A stretch of DNA of 27,202 nt from NCBI RefSeq assembly GCF_000002075.1, contig NW_004797279.1, positions 981,391-1,008,592 of the forward strand. Direction: 5' to 3'. The position numbers and the translations under genes are program-made. This document shows, one piece after another, positions 9,181 to 18,405 of this stretch. The DNA is from Aplysia californica. Lineage: Eukaryota; Mollusca; Gastropoda; Aplysiida; Aplysiidae. Numbering within the stretch: the stretch's first letter is position 1; every line of letters begins with the position of its first letter. The notes under the pieces are model-generated. The model did no database searches. It had not been told where the DNA came from and saw nothing but the letters and a program-made list of their open reading frames with translations.

Positions 9181-10078
9181 AGCTGACATTCCATATGCCC
9201 GAAAAACTGATGCCAATTTCCGGTGCGAATTTCGCGTGCGAACTTTTTTTTTCGCACCAATCTTTTTGTCATTGTGTAAATCCATATACCGGAATTTCGC
9301 AAGGCCGAGTCCGAAATTCGCATGCGAAGATTTTGTTTCGCACGAGAGAGCGAAACTTTATTCTTCGGCACCCGAATTCTTCATGAAGTGGGCGGGGCTC
9401 ATTTCCCGCCAAATCTACTTCAAAGGAACGAAGCAGCATGGAAACACTAAATAAGCTGGAAAACGTCGAAATGTTGATTTCCTTGGTTCGAGAGAGAAGT
9501 GTTAAAACTAAGACTGAAAAGAAGTGTTTATTTTCAAGGTGGCTGCCGTTTCCATGGCAACCACTTTTTTAAAAAGTTTGTTGGAAACTTTCGGGGGTCT
9601 ATGTAATCTATCTATGCTATCATTTATCGTTTAAATCATGTAATAACAAAAATAGCATTTCACTTACCCCCCCCCCCCCTTAAATGCACTTGAATATGAC
9701 TTCTAACATACATTAATTATAACTTAGATTGCTGTCTGTGCCGCAACCACATCAGCCAGCGCTGTCGGTGATAGGACGAAGCTTCGAAAAGAAAACGACC
9801 CAAGAAAGCAAAGCTTATGAAGGAAGGACCATCATCAAGTCTGGACGAAGCAATTTAAAGCCTGCTTTCGTAGGAACAGGAGTTCTAACAGCAAAATTTT
9901 CTCGTTTTCTACGTAGAGTGCTTGCTCTGACTGAACTGGTGCCGTGATTTCAGTCAGAAATGACGGATATGAATTTCGGGTATATGGAAGGAGGGCTCTT
10001 TTTTCATCGCCCCCGAATTTCGTACGAAATTCGCTCCCGAAGTTCGCATCGGTTTTTCGGGCAAATGGAATGCTAGCT
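9181..10078. mobile_element. PIF/Harbinger-like non-autonomous DNA transposon
   Basis: An 898-bp element with long terminal inverted repeats. The left end starts AGCTGACATTCCAT and the right end, read backwards, starts AGCTAGCATTCCAT. Similarity runs about 60 bases with about nine mismatches and shares TGCCCGAAAAAC, GATGC and GCGAATTTCG. A second, subterminal pair (CCATATACC..GAA) extends it to about 130 bp each side. TAA flanks it on both sides (9178-9180 and 10079-10081), the 3-bp TWA target used by PIF/Harbinger. No DDE transposase is visible, so it would depend on a partner element. A short MADF-like stub inside (9438-9572) fits the same superfamily. Confidence 0.78.
9438..9572 (+). pseudogene. 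Possible MADF-domain stub within the Harbinger-like element
   Basis: A 44-codon open frame starting METLNKLENVEMLISLVRER. The run LISLVRERS resembles the first helix of MADF DNA-binding domains (typically LIxLVRERPxLW). PIF/Harbinger elements often carry a second Myb/MADF-type protein besides the transposase. After about 22 residues the similarity is lost (SVKTKTEKKC and on), so either an exon ends here or the element was deleted internally. The match is short and by eye; it could be chance. Confidence 0.35.
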
Positions 10079-10081
10079 TAA

Positions 10082-10911
10082 TGCACGAAAGCCTTGAAAA
10101 CTTCCTCCAACAACCAAAGTTAAGACCGTCATAGTGGGGACTTGTATCCGGGTCATCAACACGAAAACCCAGTATCATGATAATGTTGTACCTAATGCTG
10201 CGCTGGATGATTCTACATGTTTATTAATACCCTGCAAGAAACCTATAAAAGAATTTTGTGGTGTGGTAAGATCGCTGCCTCAAACATGGAAAAACTAAGT
10301 ACATTTAACACATACACGTTTGTTGCCCAACTTTAATTTTAATGGGCTAGTAGGAGTGCATAATTTTCCTAGGTGTTACTGATGGCACGGGTACACGCAA
10401 TGGGTAATTTCTCCTGGTGTAGGATTGCAGATTATTTTGGCACACTGATGAAGGCATACTTTCCTAGAGGTGTCTTGAAAGACAGACGTTGACTTGCCCT
10501 GGATATTGAGTTAACTTTATATAATGATCCCCGTCCCCCCAAACCCGCCCCCCCGCCAAAAATACCCCCCCCCCCCGACCTCAAAACCCACACACACCTT
10601 TGACTCGAGCGTCTGCGCTTCTCTGTCACGTGAAGGCGACACAGGTTCGATTACCAAGTTGGAAAAATGGTTATCGAGAATTTCGGTCTCTGTAGGGATA
10701 TTGAATCCCTTTCAGCCCCGGCTAGTCCTAACAGACAGAGTTGAAGTCTGCACCCTAAAAGATCACTGTGTCAATGATACATTAAGAAATTAATTAATTT
10801 TTTTTAAACGAAGAAAAAATGTCACCCTTGAAAATCTAATATCTAAAAAGGCCTCATTTGGGATATGAAACCAGGGCAAAGAGGTTACCTGTTTTAGTGC
10901 TATAGATTGTG

Positions 10912-10912
<1 letters not shown>
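10082..10912. other. Spacer with C-runs, no gene
   Basis: No recognisable gene. C-rich runs lie at 10535-10578; proline-rich and glycine-rich frames through them are artefacts. Confidence 0.6.
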
Positions 10913-10957
<45 letters not shown>

Positions 10958-10971
10958 ACAACAACAACAAA
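10913..10971. repeat. (CT)n joined to (AAC)n
   Basis: A perfect (CT)22 at 10913-10956, directly followed by (AAC)4-5 with no spacer. Confidence 0.95.
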
Positions 10972-11091
10972 AACTTCGCTACAATACACTCAGTGAGTGC
11001 GAACAGCAGAACGGTACTACTTCTGAGTGCATTATTAACAGAGTACAATTTGCGACACCTTCTTGTAATGGCCAACAATCGAACTCAGTGT

Positions 11092-11099
11092 CTCACTAA
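11092..11099 (+). repeat. 8-bp target-site duplication, left (hAT-like MITE)
   Basis: CTCACTAA; it matches CTCACGAA at 11500-11507 at seven of eight positions. Confidence 0.75.
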
Positions 11100-11499
11100 T
11101 AAAGGTGGGCAAAATCCGGATGAACTATCCGGATAACCGGATAATTCTCAATGAAATATTATCTGAATTCAGACTCTTAACTCTCTTTCCTGACCCCCGT
11201 TTGCCGAAGCGGATGCACCAATTTGTTGAAGTGATGCTAACCCGTTAGTTAGCCTTCTTGGACAAGGGCGAAAAATCTCGGAAGTCCCGTGTTCAAGTTG
11301 CGCACCACCCTGGCCAAATTCAAAATTTCCTACCAACTAAAAATGTTTGGTGTGTCCCACGCGCTCATATGACCTTATACAGTTGCGAGCGCCGTAAAAC
11401 CCTCCCTCTACTATAAAAAAAGCACTATACTACATGTGTATTTGCCTAAAGGGGTGCACTCATCCGGATTTGGCTAAAGCGACTCATTGCCCAACCCTA
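11100..11499. mobile_element. hAT-like MITE containing a SINE-A fragment
   Basis: A 400-bp element. Its left end is TAAAGGTGGGCAA and its right end, read backwards, is TAGGGTTGGGCAA (11 of 13 match). This TAGGGGTGGGCAA-type terminus and the 8-bp target duplication are characteristic of the hAT superfamily. Subterminal ATCCGGAT palindromes occur at about 11114-11121, 11129-11135 and 11462-11469. No transposase is encoded. The interior includes a SINE-A fragment (11249-11411), so the MITE either captured SINE sequence or received it by insertion. Confidence 0.8.
11249..11411 (+). mobile_element. SINE-A fragment inside the hAT-like MITE
   Basis: It matches the 3' domain of SINE-A: CTTCTTGGACAAGGGCGAAA, AAGTTGCGCACC, AAATTCAAAATTTCCTACCA and GCGCTCATATGACCTTATAC. 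The tRNA head and pyrimidine body are missing. An internal stretch corresponding to about 7209-7259 of the complete copy is deleted between short CCA/CAC-like matches. Confidence 0.85.
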
Positions 11500-11507
11500 C
11501 TCACGAA
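11500..11507 (+). repeat. 8-bp target-site duplication, right (hAT-like MITE)
   Basis: CTCACGAA, the partner of CTCACTAA at 11092-11099. Confidence 0.75.
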
Positions 11508-11764
11508 TTAAATGGCTTCTCTGTCGAAGCCGTCAAGCTAAAACAAGCGTTTTCCACCTCGACACTTCTCGGCTTCTGTTGTTTTGGCTAATCTGTTTCC
11601 CTGTTTCAGGTTTGCCTTGGAACGGTCAACAGGCGGCAGCAGAGTCAATAGTATAGCCTCGATCATGCTGGCGTGGCCTTCAGGAATTCGCCGAGTCAGC
11701 AGATTGTCTCTTACGCTGCTGCGGGCTTCCTGTCTCTGATGTCATTTTTTTATATTGTGCTTGT
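11508..11764. other. Spacer, nothing recognised
   Basis: Ordinary mixed sequence between the hAT-like MITE and the TCTG-rich tract. No feature called. Confidence 0.6.
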
Positions 11765-12039
11765 GGCCTCTGTCTGTGTCTACCTCTTTATCTCTTTCTC
11801 TATGTCTCTTCTGTCTCTCTCTGTCTTTCTGTCCCTATGTCTCTGTCTCTCTGTCTCTCTGTATCTCTGTCTCTATGTCTCTGTCTCTCTCTCCCTCTCT
11901 GTCTCTGTCTGTCTCTTTCTCTGTCTCTGTCTCTGTCTCTGTCTCTGTCTCTGTCTCTGTCTCTTTCTCTTTCTCTTTCTCTCTCTGTGTCTCTCTCTGT
12001 CTCTGACTGTTTCTGTATGTATTTGTCCCTGTCTCTGTC

Positions 12040-12102
<63 letters not shown>
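11765..12102. repeat. (TCTG/TC)n microsatellite, cut by the assembly gap
   Basis: About 340 bases of TCTC, TCTG and TCTT units that become a clean (CTGT)n from about 12035 up to the N run. Ser/Leu/Cys or Arg/Asp/Thr frames through it are repeat artefacts. Confidence 0.95.
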
Positions 12103-12202
12103 NNNNNNNNNNNNNNNNNNNNNNNNNNNNNNNNNNNNNNNNNNNNNNNNNNNNNNNNNNNNNNNNNNNNNNNNNNNNNNNNNNNNNNNNNNNNNNNNNN
12201 NN
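12103..12202. other. Assembly gap (100 N)
   Basis: Exactly 100 N, the usual placeholder for a gap of unknown size. The (CTGT)n repeat reaches its left edge; the right flank is A/C-rich. Confidence 0.99.
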
Positions 12203-12364
12203 GAAAAAAACCAACAACAACCCAACAATCCAACAACAAACAAAACAAAACAAATAACCCCCTAACAATAAAGGACAAAAAAATCTAACAAAAAACCCAT
12301 ATAAAACAACTACAAAAAAACAACAACTCACCCCCCTTCCCCAACACCCACAAACAAACAAATA
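12203..12364. repeat. A/C-only, G-poor low-complexity tract
   Basis: About 160 bases built almost only from A and C (CAACAA, CAAACA, AACCCC) with very few G or T. It resembles tracts at about 17913-18041 and 26961-27044. Confidence 0.85.
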
Positions 12365-13288
12365 AATATACTGTTTGGAGTACAAAGAAGAGGAACTGCG
12401 CTGGGTTATATACAGTAATAACATGGGTAAAAATCCCACCTTCTGTTTTATTTAAAAATAGTATTCTGAAAAACATTTGAAACGGTTATATTATAGTATA
12501 ATATTTTCAACCTTTTATCTAGGATATAATACCGGAGAGGATGTCTTTGCCTTGAATTCAATGAAGAAAAGCGTTCGATTTTCATAACGAGGAAGATGCT
12601 TTGTTAAAAACCTCGGTCTTTCTATTAAGGACTTTGAATCGGTTGAAATGACCATTTCTCTACTTAATTGACATGGATGGTCGCCTTAGACGATGAATAT
12701 GTTCAATTGCATATCTATTATAATATCTGGACACCTCTGGATTCGAACCTTAAATTTCCAGTTCCAAACTTCCAACAGACCAAGTTCAAACATGTCTGCA
12801 CAACATGGGTCTGGATGTCTGGATCAAGTCATGGGGCAGTAATGAATCAGTTGCACGGAAGCGTGCGGGTTGTGCAAGTTTATAGCGTGGGCCCCTCGAG
12901 CAGCACAATTTGCTTGTAATCTGGTTACCCAGCCCGAAAGGCGATTCGTCAGAACACTTGGGCCACGACGCGGTGGAATCAGGCGCTCGTCAATTTTGGT
13001 GCATATTATAGAGTTATTTGTGTAGTCCCAAAGCTTGTTCATTTACCTTGCTATTGATGTAAAAATTACTCATCTTTCTCGAGTAGAAGTCGACTTGAAA
13101 GAGGGCGGGGTTGCCTGAAATCAGAGGTAAAATTAGAAAGAAAATGGCCTCCAAACTTCGGTGACTTCCAAAGCTTGTGTGTTCTTAAAAAAGCAAATTC
13201 ACATGTTTTTTTGCCATTTTAGTTTACTTTTAAGGGGCCATCGAAACAGAAATGTATTTTAAAATGGAAATATAACAGGGAGATGCTC
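12365..13288. other. Spacer with one dispersed-repeat copy
   Basis: No gene recognised. Positions about 13115-13205 resemble 5955-6040 (shared GTAAAATTA, GAAAATG, CCAA, GACTTCCA-like and CACAT blocks), a worn dispersed repeat. Confidence 0.5.
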
Positions 13289-13394
13289 CCTCCCCCCCCC
13301 CCCCCCCCCAGCGTAAAAAAGGAGGAGAGGTCAGGACAATAAAAAAACCAAACCCCAAACAAACACCCCCCCCCCCGAAAAAAAAAAAAAAAAT
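13289..13394. repeat. C-runs with A/C and poly-A tracts
   Basis: A run of about 19 C (13291-13309), then AACCAAACCCCAAACAAAC, an 11-C run (about 13366-13376) and 16 bases of A. Confidence 0.9.
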
Positions 13395-15147
13395 ATAATC
13401 GATAAAAATTGCCCAACTGGAGGAAAAAAAGTCTGTTTTTTCGATTTTATTATTTAAACGAGCACCTGATTTCACCACGATGCCCCACAATTTTCCCCAT
13501 AAACATGATTATTGTCCGGGGTATACATGCCGTCCTCCGAGGCGAAGACATTTACTGACATAGCCGGCACTTCCAGCAAGTAGCTGAAGGTTGGGATATT
13601 TACAAGTGGGGGAGAGAATTTGTTGTTCTTTTTTTTGGAGATGTGTGTGTGGGGGTACTTTAAGGGGCTTGTTATTGTCATAGAAATGCTTTTAATAGAA
13701 TTCTATTTTAGAGTGGGTGGGTGCCTTTTTGGAGTTTTGTTTGTGTTATGCTGTTACTTTTATTAGGATTGGGGAAAAGCGAGGTAGAAGGGGGGGGGGG
13801 GGTGTGCTATTTTTCTTATTTTGTTTCTGTTGCAGAACTGTTTTAATTAGGAAGACCGTGGGTTCGTAGCATATTAGAAACGAGTAAAGAAACCAAACTC
13901 ACGTTTCGATATTCTAAAAAAAAAAGTGATAACAAACAGCTTTTTGATATTATGTTCAAATTGTTTTTTGGATATTGATTTCTCAACTTTCAGCAGGATA
14001 ATTACATAGTTTTACTATTATACGCAGCTCAGTACTTTAATCTGACTTCACCCACAACCTATTACTATTATTTGGGAAAAGAATATACATACCGTTTTAA
14101 TTTACGCAAACGTTATGGATGCTAAACTTGGCAGCACTGTAAATGCAAGACTTTGACGTCATCGGCTGGTGTGTTCGGTTACAACAAAGATCGTACATAA
14201 CAAAATTGTTCACTCAGCCCAAAGAGGTTATAATATTATTAGAGGTCGCAGCTCTGACGTCACCCATGTAAACCCACTATGGCTGTGCGGGCCCACTCAG
14301 CTCGCTTTGTCGTCATTTTTGAGAGGATTAGAAACAGCGCTGTCACGCTGCGCGTCCCTCGCAACGCCTAGGTCTTCATAGAGTTTGAAGCTCAGTTCAG
14401 TTTTATTGTAAGTTTTCTTTTTGGTTCGCTGTTGTTGTTTAATAATTTAACATACACGCATACACAATACCGCACTTGCTGACCGATTGTGGGAAACATA
14501 AATGCACGTAAATATGAGCTACAAATGAGCATAGATATATAATATGAGGTATTGTTTGTTTTTCCCGTGTAGGGTGGGGGAGGGGCGGAAGGAGACAAAG
14601 TGAGTAATTGAGTTTGTTAAGAAAAAGGACAATTTCACACTTACAATAGGAATTGCTTTCATGTCATGTTGTCTACACTCCCCTTCTACTAATGCAAAGC
14701 CTTGGTCTTCATAATATAGTTTGAAGGGGGTTAAGACTAGGTTAATTATTTAATATATTATTACATTAATTCGTTATTGTCTAAAAATGAGCAATTAATT
14801 GTAGGCTGGGATACTGTAAATCATTCATTTTATGGATCCTGTGCGCTCACCCCAATAGCGTTGTTTAATATCATGATATACTGACAACACTTTTAAAATG
14901 CCACACTTAAATAAATAGCCGTTTTCCATAACCGTTAACAATATTTCCTAAAATTGGTGTTGATTGGCAATGGCATTTGGCTACACAACTCCCTATCTTC
15001 CATATACCCCTGCTGCTGCTGTTGCCCATGCTCTTTGGCTTCGTTTCCGCAAATGAGACAGAATATTACATGGTCTTATTGGTGGGTAGTTAGTTTCGCT
15101 GGTTGGCTACTTAATATTCTCTCATCTCTGCAACATCGACAGTGGTT
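13395..15147. other. Spacer with paired TGACGTCA sites and a G-run
   Basis: No gene seen. A G-run of about 13 lies near 13790-13802. Two perfect CRE octamers, TGACGTCA, are at 14154-14161 and 14255-14262. A short direct repeat (GGTCTTCATA..AGTTTGAAG) occurs at about 14371-14390 and 14704-14726. Confidence 0.5.
14154..14262. promoter_or_regulatory. Two CRE-like TGACGTCA palindromes
   Basis: Two exact copies of the CREB/ATF consensus octamer start 101 bases apart. The second is followed by a small GC-richer patch to about 14370. There is no TATA box, transcript or gene to tie them to, so a regulatory role is only a possibility. Confidence 0.25.
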
Positions 15148-15232
15148 CTTTTCCGTTCAGCCAGCTTTAAAGGTTTACTAGAGTAGCAGCATACTACTCT
15201 AATACACCTTTAAAGCTGGCTGAACGGAAAAG
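15148..15232. repeat. Near-perfect 39-bp inverted repeat with 7-base loop
   Basis: Arms 15148-15186 and 15194-15232 pair at 37 of 39 positions around the loop CAGCATA. The outer 27 pairs are uninterrupted (CTTTTCCGTTCAGCC and on). The two mismatches lie toward the loop, and the loop-side end has eight perfect pairs. Pairing stops sharply at both outer ends. It could be a miniature foldback element, a hairpin RNA precursor or a replication-slip palindrome. Confidence 0.92.
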
Positions 15233-17228
15233 CTTCTCAATCACATTCCTGATTCCAGAGGGCCGATAGGAGTGCCTTGTTGTGGTGAGAAATCTAGACA
15301 TTATACTGTTTGAGCGACACAGAGCAAAAGATTTCAATAAAATTATGTTTTTTGTTTTAACAAGGGATCATCAAGTCAATCTCATTAATATTTTTCTGAA
15401 TTTTACTCACCCATATATGGTCTCACCGTGTAAGAGACCCTGTTTGAATTATTTGGAGATTATCTGGTTCATTTAAAGGCTAACAATCACAAAAATCCCT
15501 TTGCGCACATTTTAGCGATAGACAAATCACTTGAAAAAGAAATCAACATCTAAGGACTTCGCCGAGTGCCATTAATTCGTGATTGAAAAGTGTTGCCGTG
15601 CACAGACTGGCCTTTTATTCCTCTCCGGAATGGCGCAGGCCCCTCAAATTTGACACTCGTGACCTTACTGCGAAGACCTCTAGTTCTATTTATAACCTCT
15701 TTGACTAAGCCAAAAAGTCTCCATGGAAGTCTGCGCATTGCTTCAAATGGCGCTCCAGTCTTTGATTTGAAGCTGTCTTTCGTTTCTTCATAAGACGAAT
15801 AGGTATAGCACAGCTTGTTATTGTTTTTCACACAAGTAAGGTAATAGTTGGGTAAAAAACAATAGTCCCGTGACCGTGGGCTCCGAACGTTCGTTTTTAA
15901 CGTCTTTTACCATCTTCAAGATCTTAGTAAGAAAAATAGCCCCTTGCCTCTTTTTAAAATGTGGGTGTTACCCATGAAGCCTTGAAATCCTAGATTGCCA
16001 CCAAATGGCAAAAATCTATATTACTCATTGTCTTTATCCAACTCATATGAAGTGTGATACATCACTTAAAAGGTGTCTTTGGTCAAGAAGTTCATTTTTA
16101 GTGTCGTAAAATATAAATGCGAAAAATCCAATATGGCTGGCTTCGTCTGTATTGAAAATGGGAAAAACGTTGGTATCACAAATAGTACCCTAAGGTTCAC
16201 GAAGTAAGGGTATTTAATGTTCTAAGAAAATTCTTTTTTAGTATATTTTCCTATTTTTAGTTTTTTCCAAAGCTGTGTATATCCAGTTTGGCCACTCATC
16301 GAATATGTAAACGCATACAGCATCCGCAGTATAGGAACTTTGTCTATACTTTTGCACAGGTACAAACAATGACGGGGCGCCATTGGTTCAATTGGTGCAA
16401 GCGCTCCACCAAACCCTGTCCTTAACCCCCTTTTCTAATTGTTCTAAACTAGTGTCAGTGCTCTAGATTTACATTACTACATCCTTGCGATCCGTCACCC
16501 GCAGACTGCGCCAGTGAAGAGACAAACAGTGAGGATGGTTTATGCTCGTGGCACAGCTTGCGGTAGTGTCTGCTGGGAGAAAGGAAAATCTTTGCACCAA
16601 AGTAATTTTGTCACTGTAGAGAAATCTAGGTATCGTTCTTCCCGCACAAGAAGAAAGGTGCATGAAACTCCTCTTCGCAGCAATAATTTGGTGTTGATCC
16701 AAGTTTCCGCTAGCCTATCTACCGCACTATAGAGTCTACGGTAACTCAATGAAGAATAGGCATCGAAACTGCAGCTGTCTCCCTCTATTGTGTAGCAAGT
16801 CGTGGTGTCGCACGAAGTAATTAGAAATCTTTTTAGTGTTGTTTCACTTTATTGCAGCTTTTATGCAGTTTCATCTAGAAATAGTTGTTAATATCGATAG
16901 ATGTAGATTACGGGATTTTAACAGACTTTCTCTAGAATTCATAATAGAAGCTAGTAAGCCTATTGCCCACTATGCTCACTTTCCAATGAAAGCTACTGGG
17001 TACAAACCTGTGACCATTGATCTATGACACTGCAGCTCAGGATTCATTGCGTAGATCTGATTTAGCAGCATTTTAGAATCGAAGCAACCCGTAAAAAATA
17101 TCGCCATGAGGTGATAATGTGCAGTCTAGACATTCAAAAGATAATACTACATAGTTAGAAAGAACATTAATATAAAGGACAATAACCTGTTTTGTCTTTA
17201 CTCTCGTCTTTATCTCGATCAGTTTGGT
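15233..17228. other. Spacer, no gene recognised
   Basis: Ordinary AT-rich sequence. Short open frames on both strands (for example around 15550-15831 and 16469-16749) overlap one another and show no known domain. A tRNA-like half-site near 16385-16415 lacks a B box. Confidence 0.5.
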
Positions 17229-18405
17229 TTACAAGCTTGCTACCTTCATTATTGCTAGTATAAATGGAGGCTGTGGTATTAAAGCTGTCCAAAATTGACA
17301 ATTGATGGGGTATCGCAGGATGACAAGGGCGAACTTGTCTGCATTGCCTATTCTGCAGTCGCAATACATGCAAGGATAAAGATGCCTGACATGACCAGGC
17401 ATTACGTGAACGAAAAAAAAATCTTTCAGGTATCCCCTCAGCAGCATAACCCAAAAATCTGTATTCCGCTTTGAGTATTTGGAGTGACCAAGATATGTGA
17501 TGAACCTGATGCAGATGTCATATTGACTACATTGGCTACTCTTCAGCGTCTGTAAGATGGCTTGCATTAAAATTTTAATCAAGTGAGTCTGACATCTGCA
17601 ATTGACACCTAAAATTTTTCCATGTCTGTGTCAGGCTGTTCATACACTTGCTTGGCTTGTTCCGTTTTCCAACATTCTCCCAAGCTTCAATATGAGTTCT
17701 TGGGATGCATTGGAAACATTTACATTGTCCTTTACATTGAAAGATTTCTGCTTCCTATGCTGATGAATCTCTCATGGACAAGAGTTTCTCTCAACAAAAG
17801 AACACGCCCATCACCATCTCCCGTTATGTTTCTATAGAAAATCTTGGTATACAGTTCAGGCTGCAGCCACGAAGGTCAGCCAACCCAGCTTCGTATGCCA
17901 TCAAAAGATGAAATGCCCCCCCCCCCCCCCAACCAAAAACAAAATAATGAAATGCGCCCCCTCCCTAAAAACCCAACCCGAACAACAACAAACAAACCAA
18001 AAAAAACAACAAACAAACAAAACAAAAACAACAACAAAATTGGAACGATATCCTTAAATAGAGTATGGTTTTCCTCTTTGAGTTTGAGAAGGATTTGGTA
18101 TGTTAGGCTTGTCCCTAACCATAAAGGCAAAAGTGTGGATTTAAGTGCACTAACTGCGTAAATTTTTTATGACATCATGCAGAACAGACTTATTTGATGG
18201 GTTAAGGTACGTTGCATGATTTTGTAATTAGCTTTTCTTGAGAGGAGGCTGACAGTCTGTTTGAGCCCCGCCGAGTGATGGATCTTGTTGTTCTCTGAGG
18301 GAGATCTGTACAGTAGTCATCATAAAGTGTACACGCGATAAGGTCAGTACTGCACTCCGGAGTCCGTGGCATTGAGGAACTTCTGGATCGACTGCTGTTT
18401 CCGTG
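17229..18405 (-). pseudogene. Possible decayed coding region, unrecognised
   Basis: Several minus-strand stretches stay open longer than their surroundings and have a protein-like mix. One is 18405-18202, with TPECSTDLIACTLYDDYC and TRRGSNRLSASSQEKLI; it has only one internal Met and lies between stops. A second lies near 18161-18040. A third, near 17870-17725, includes ITGDGDGRVLLLRETLVHER. A fourth, near 17724-17690, has a cysteine cluster CKGQCKCFQC. The last is 17582-17229 (117 codons). They do not share one frame and no splice sites are convincing. This could be old exons, a decayed transposon ORF or chance. Confidence 0.18.
17913..18041. repeat. C-run followed by an A/C-only tract
   Basis: About 14 C at 17917-17930, then A/C-rich sequence dominated by CAACAA and CAAACAAA to about 18041. 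Confidence 0.88.

Noticed and set aside
9110-9454. 114-codon plus-strand frame (MSHKASALLLHTHAHF...)
   Set aside because: It starts outside the Harbinger-like element and crosses its left inverted repeat, so it is a chance frame through CGAA-rich termini.
11673-12439. Several long frames around the N run on both strands
   Set aside because: They are TCTG/TC repeats read through 100 N, so they are meaningless as proteins.
16379-16430. tRNA-like half-site (GGTTCAATTGGTGCAAGCGCT)
   Set aside because: It has an A-box flavour, but no B box follows at a suitable distance.
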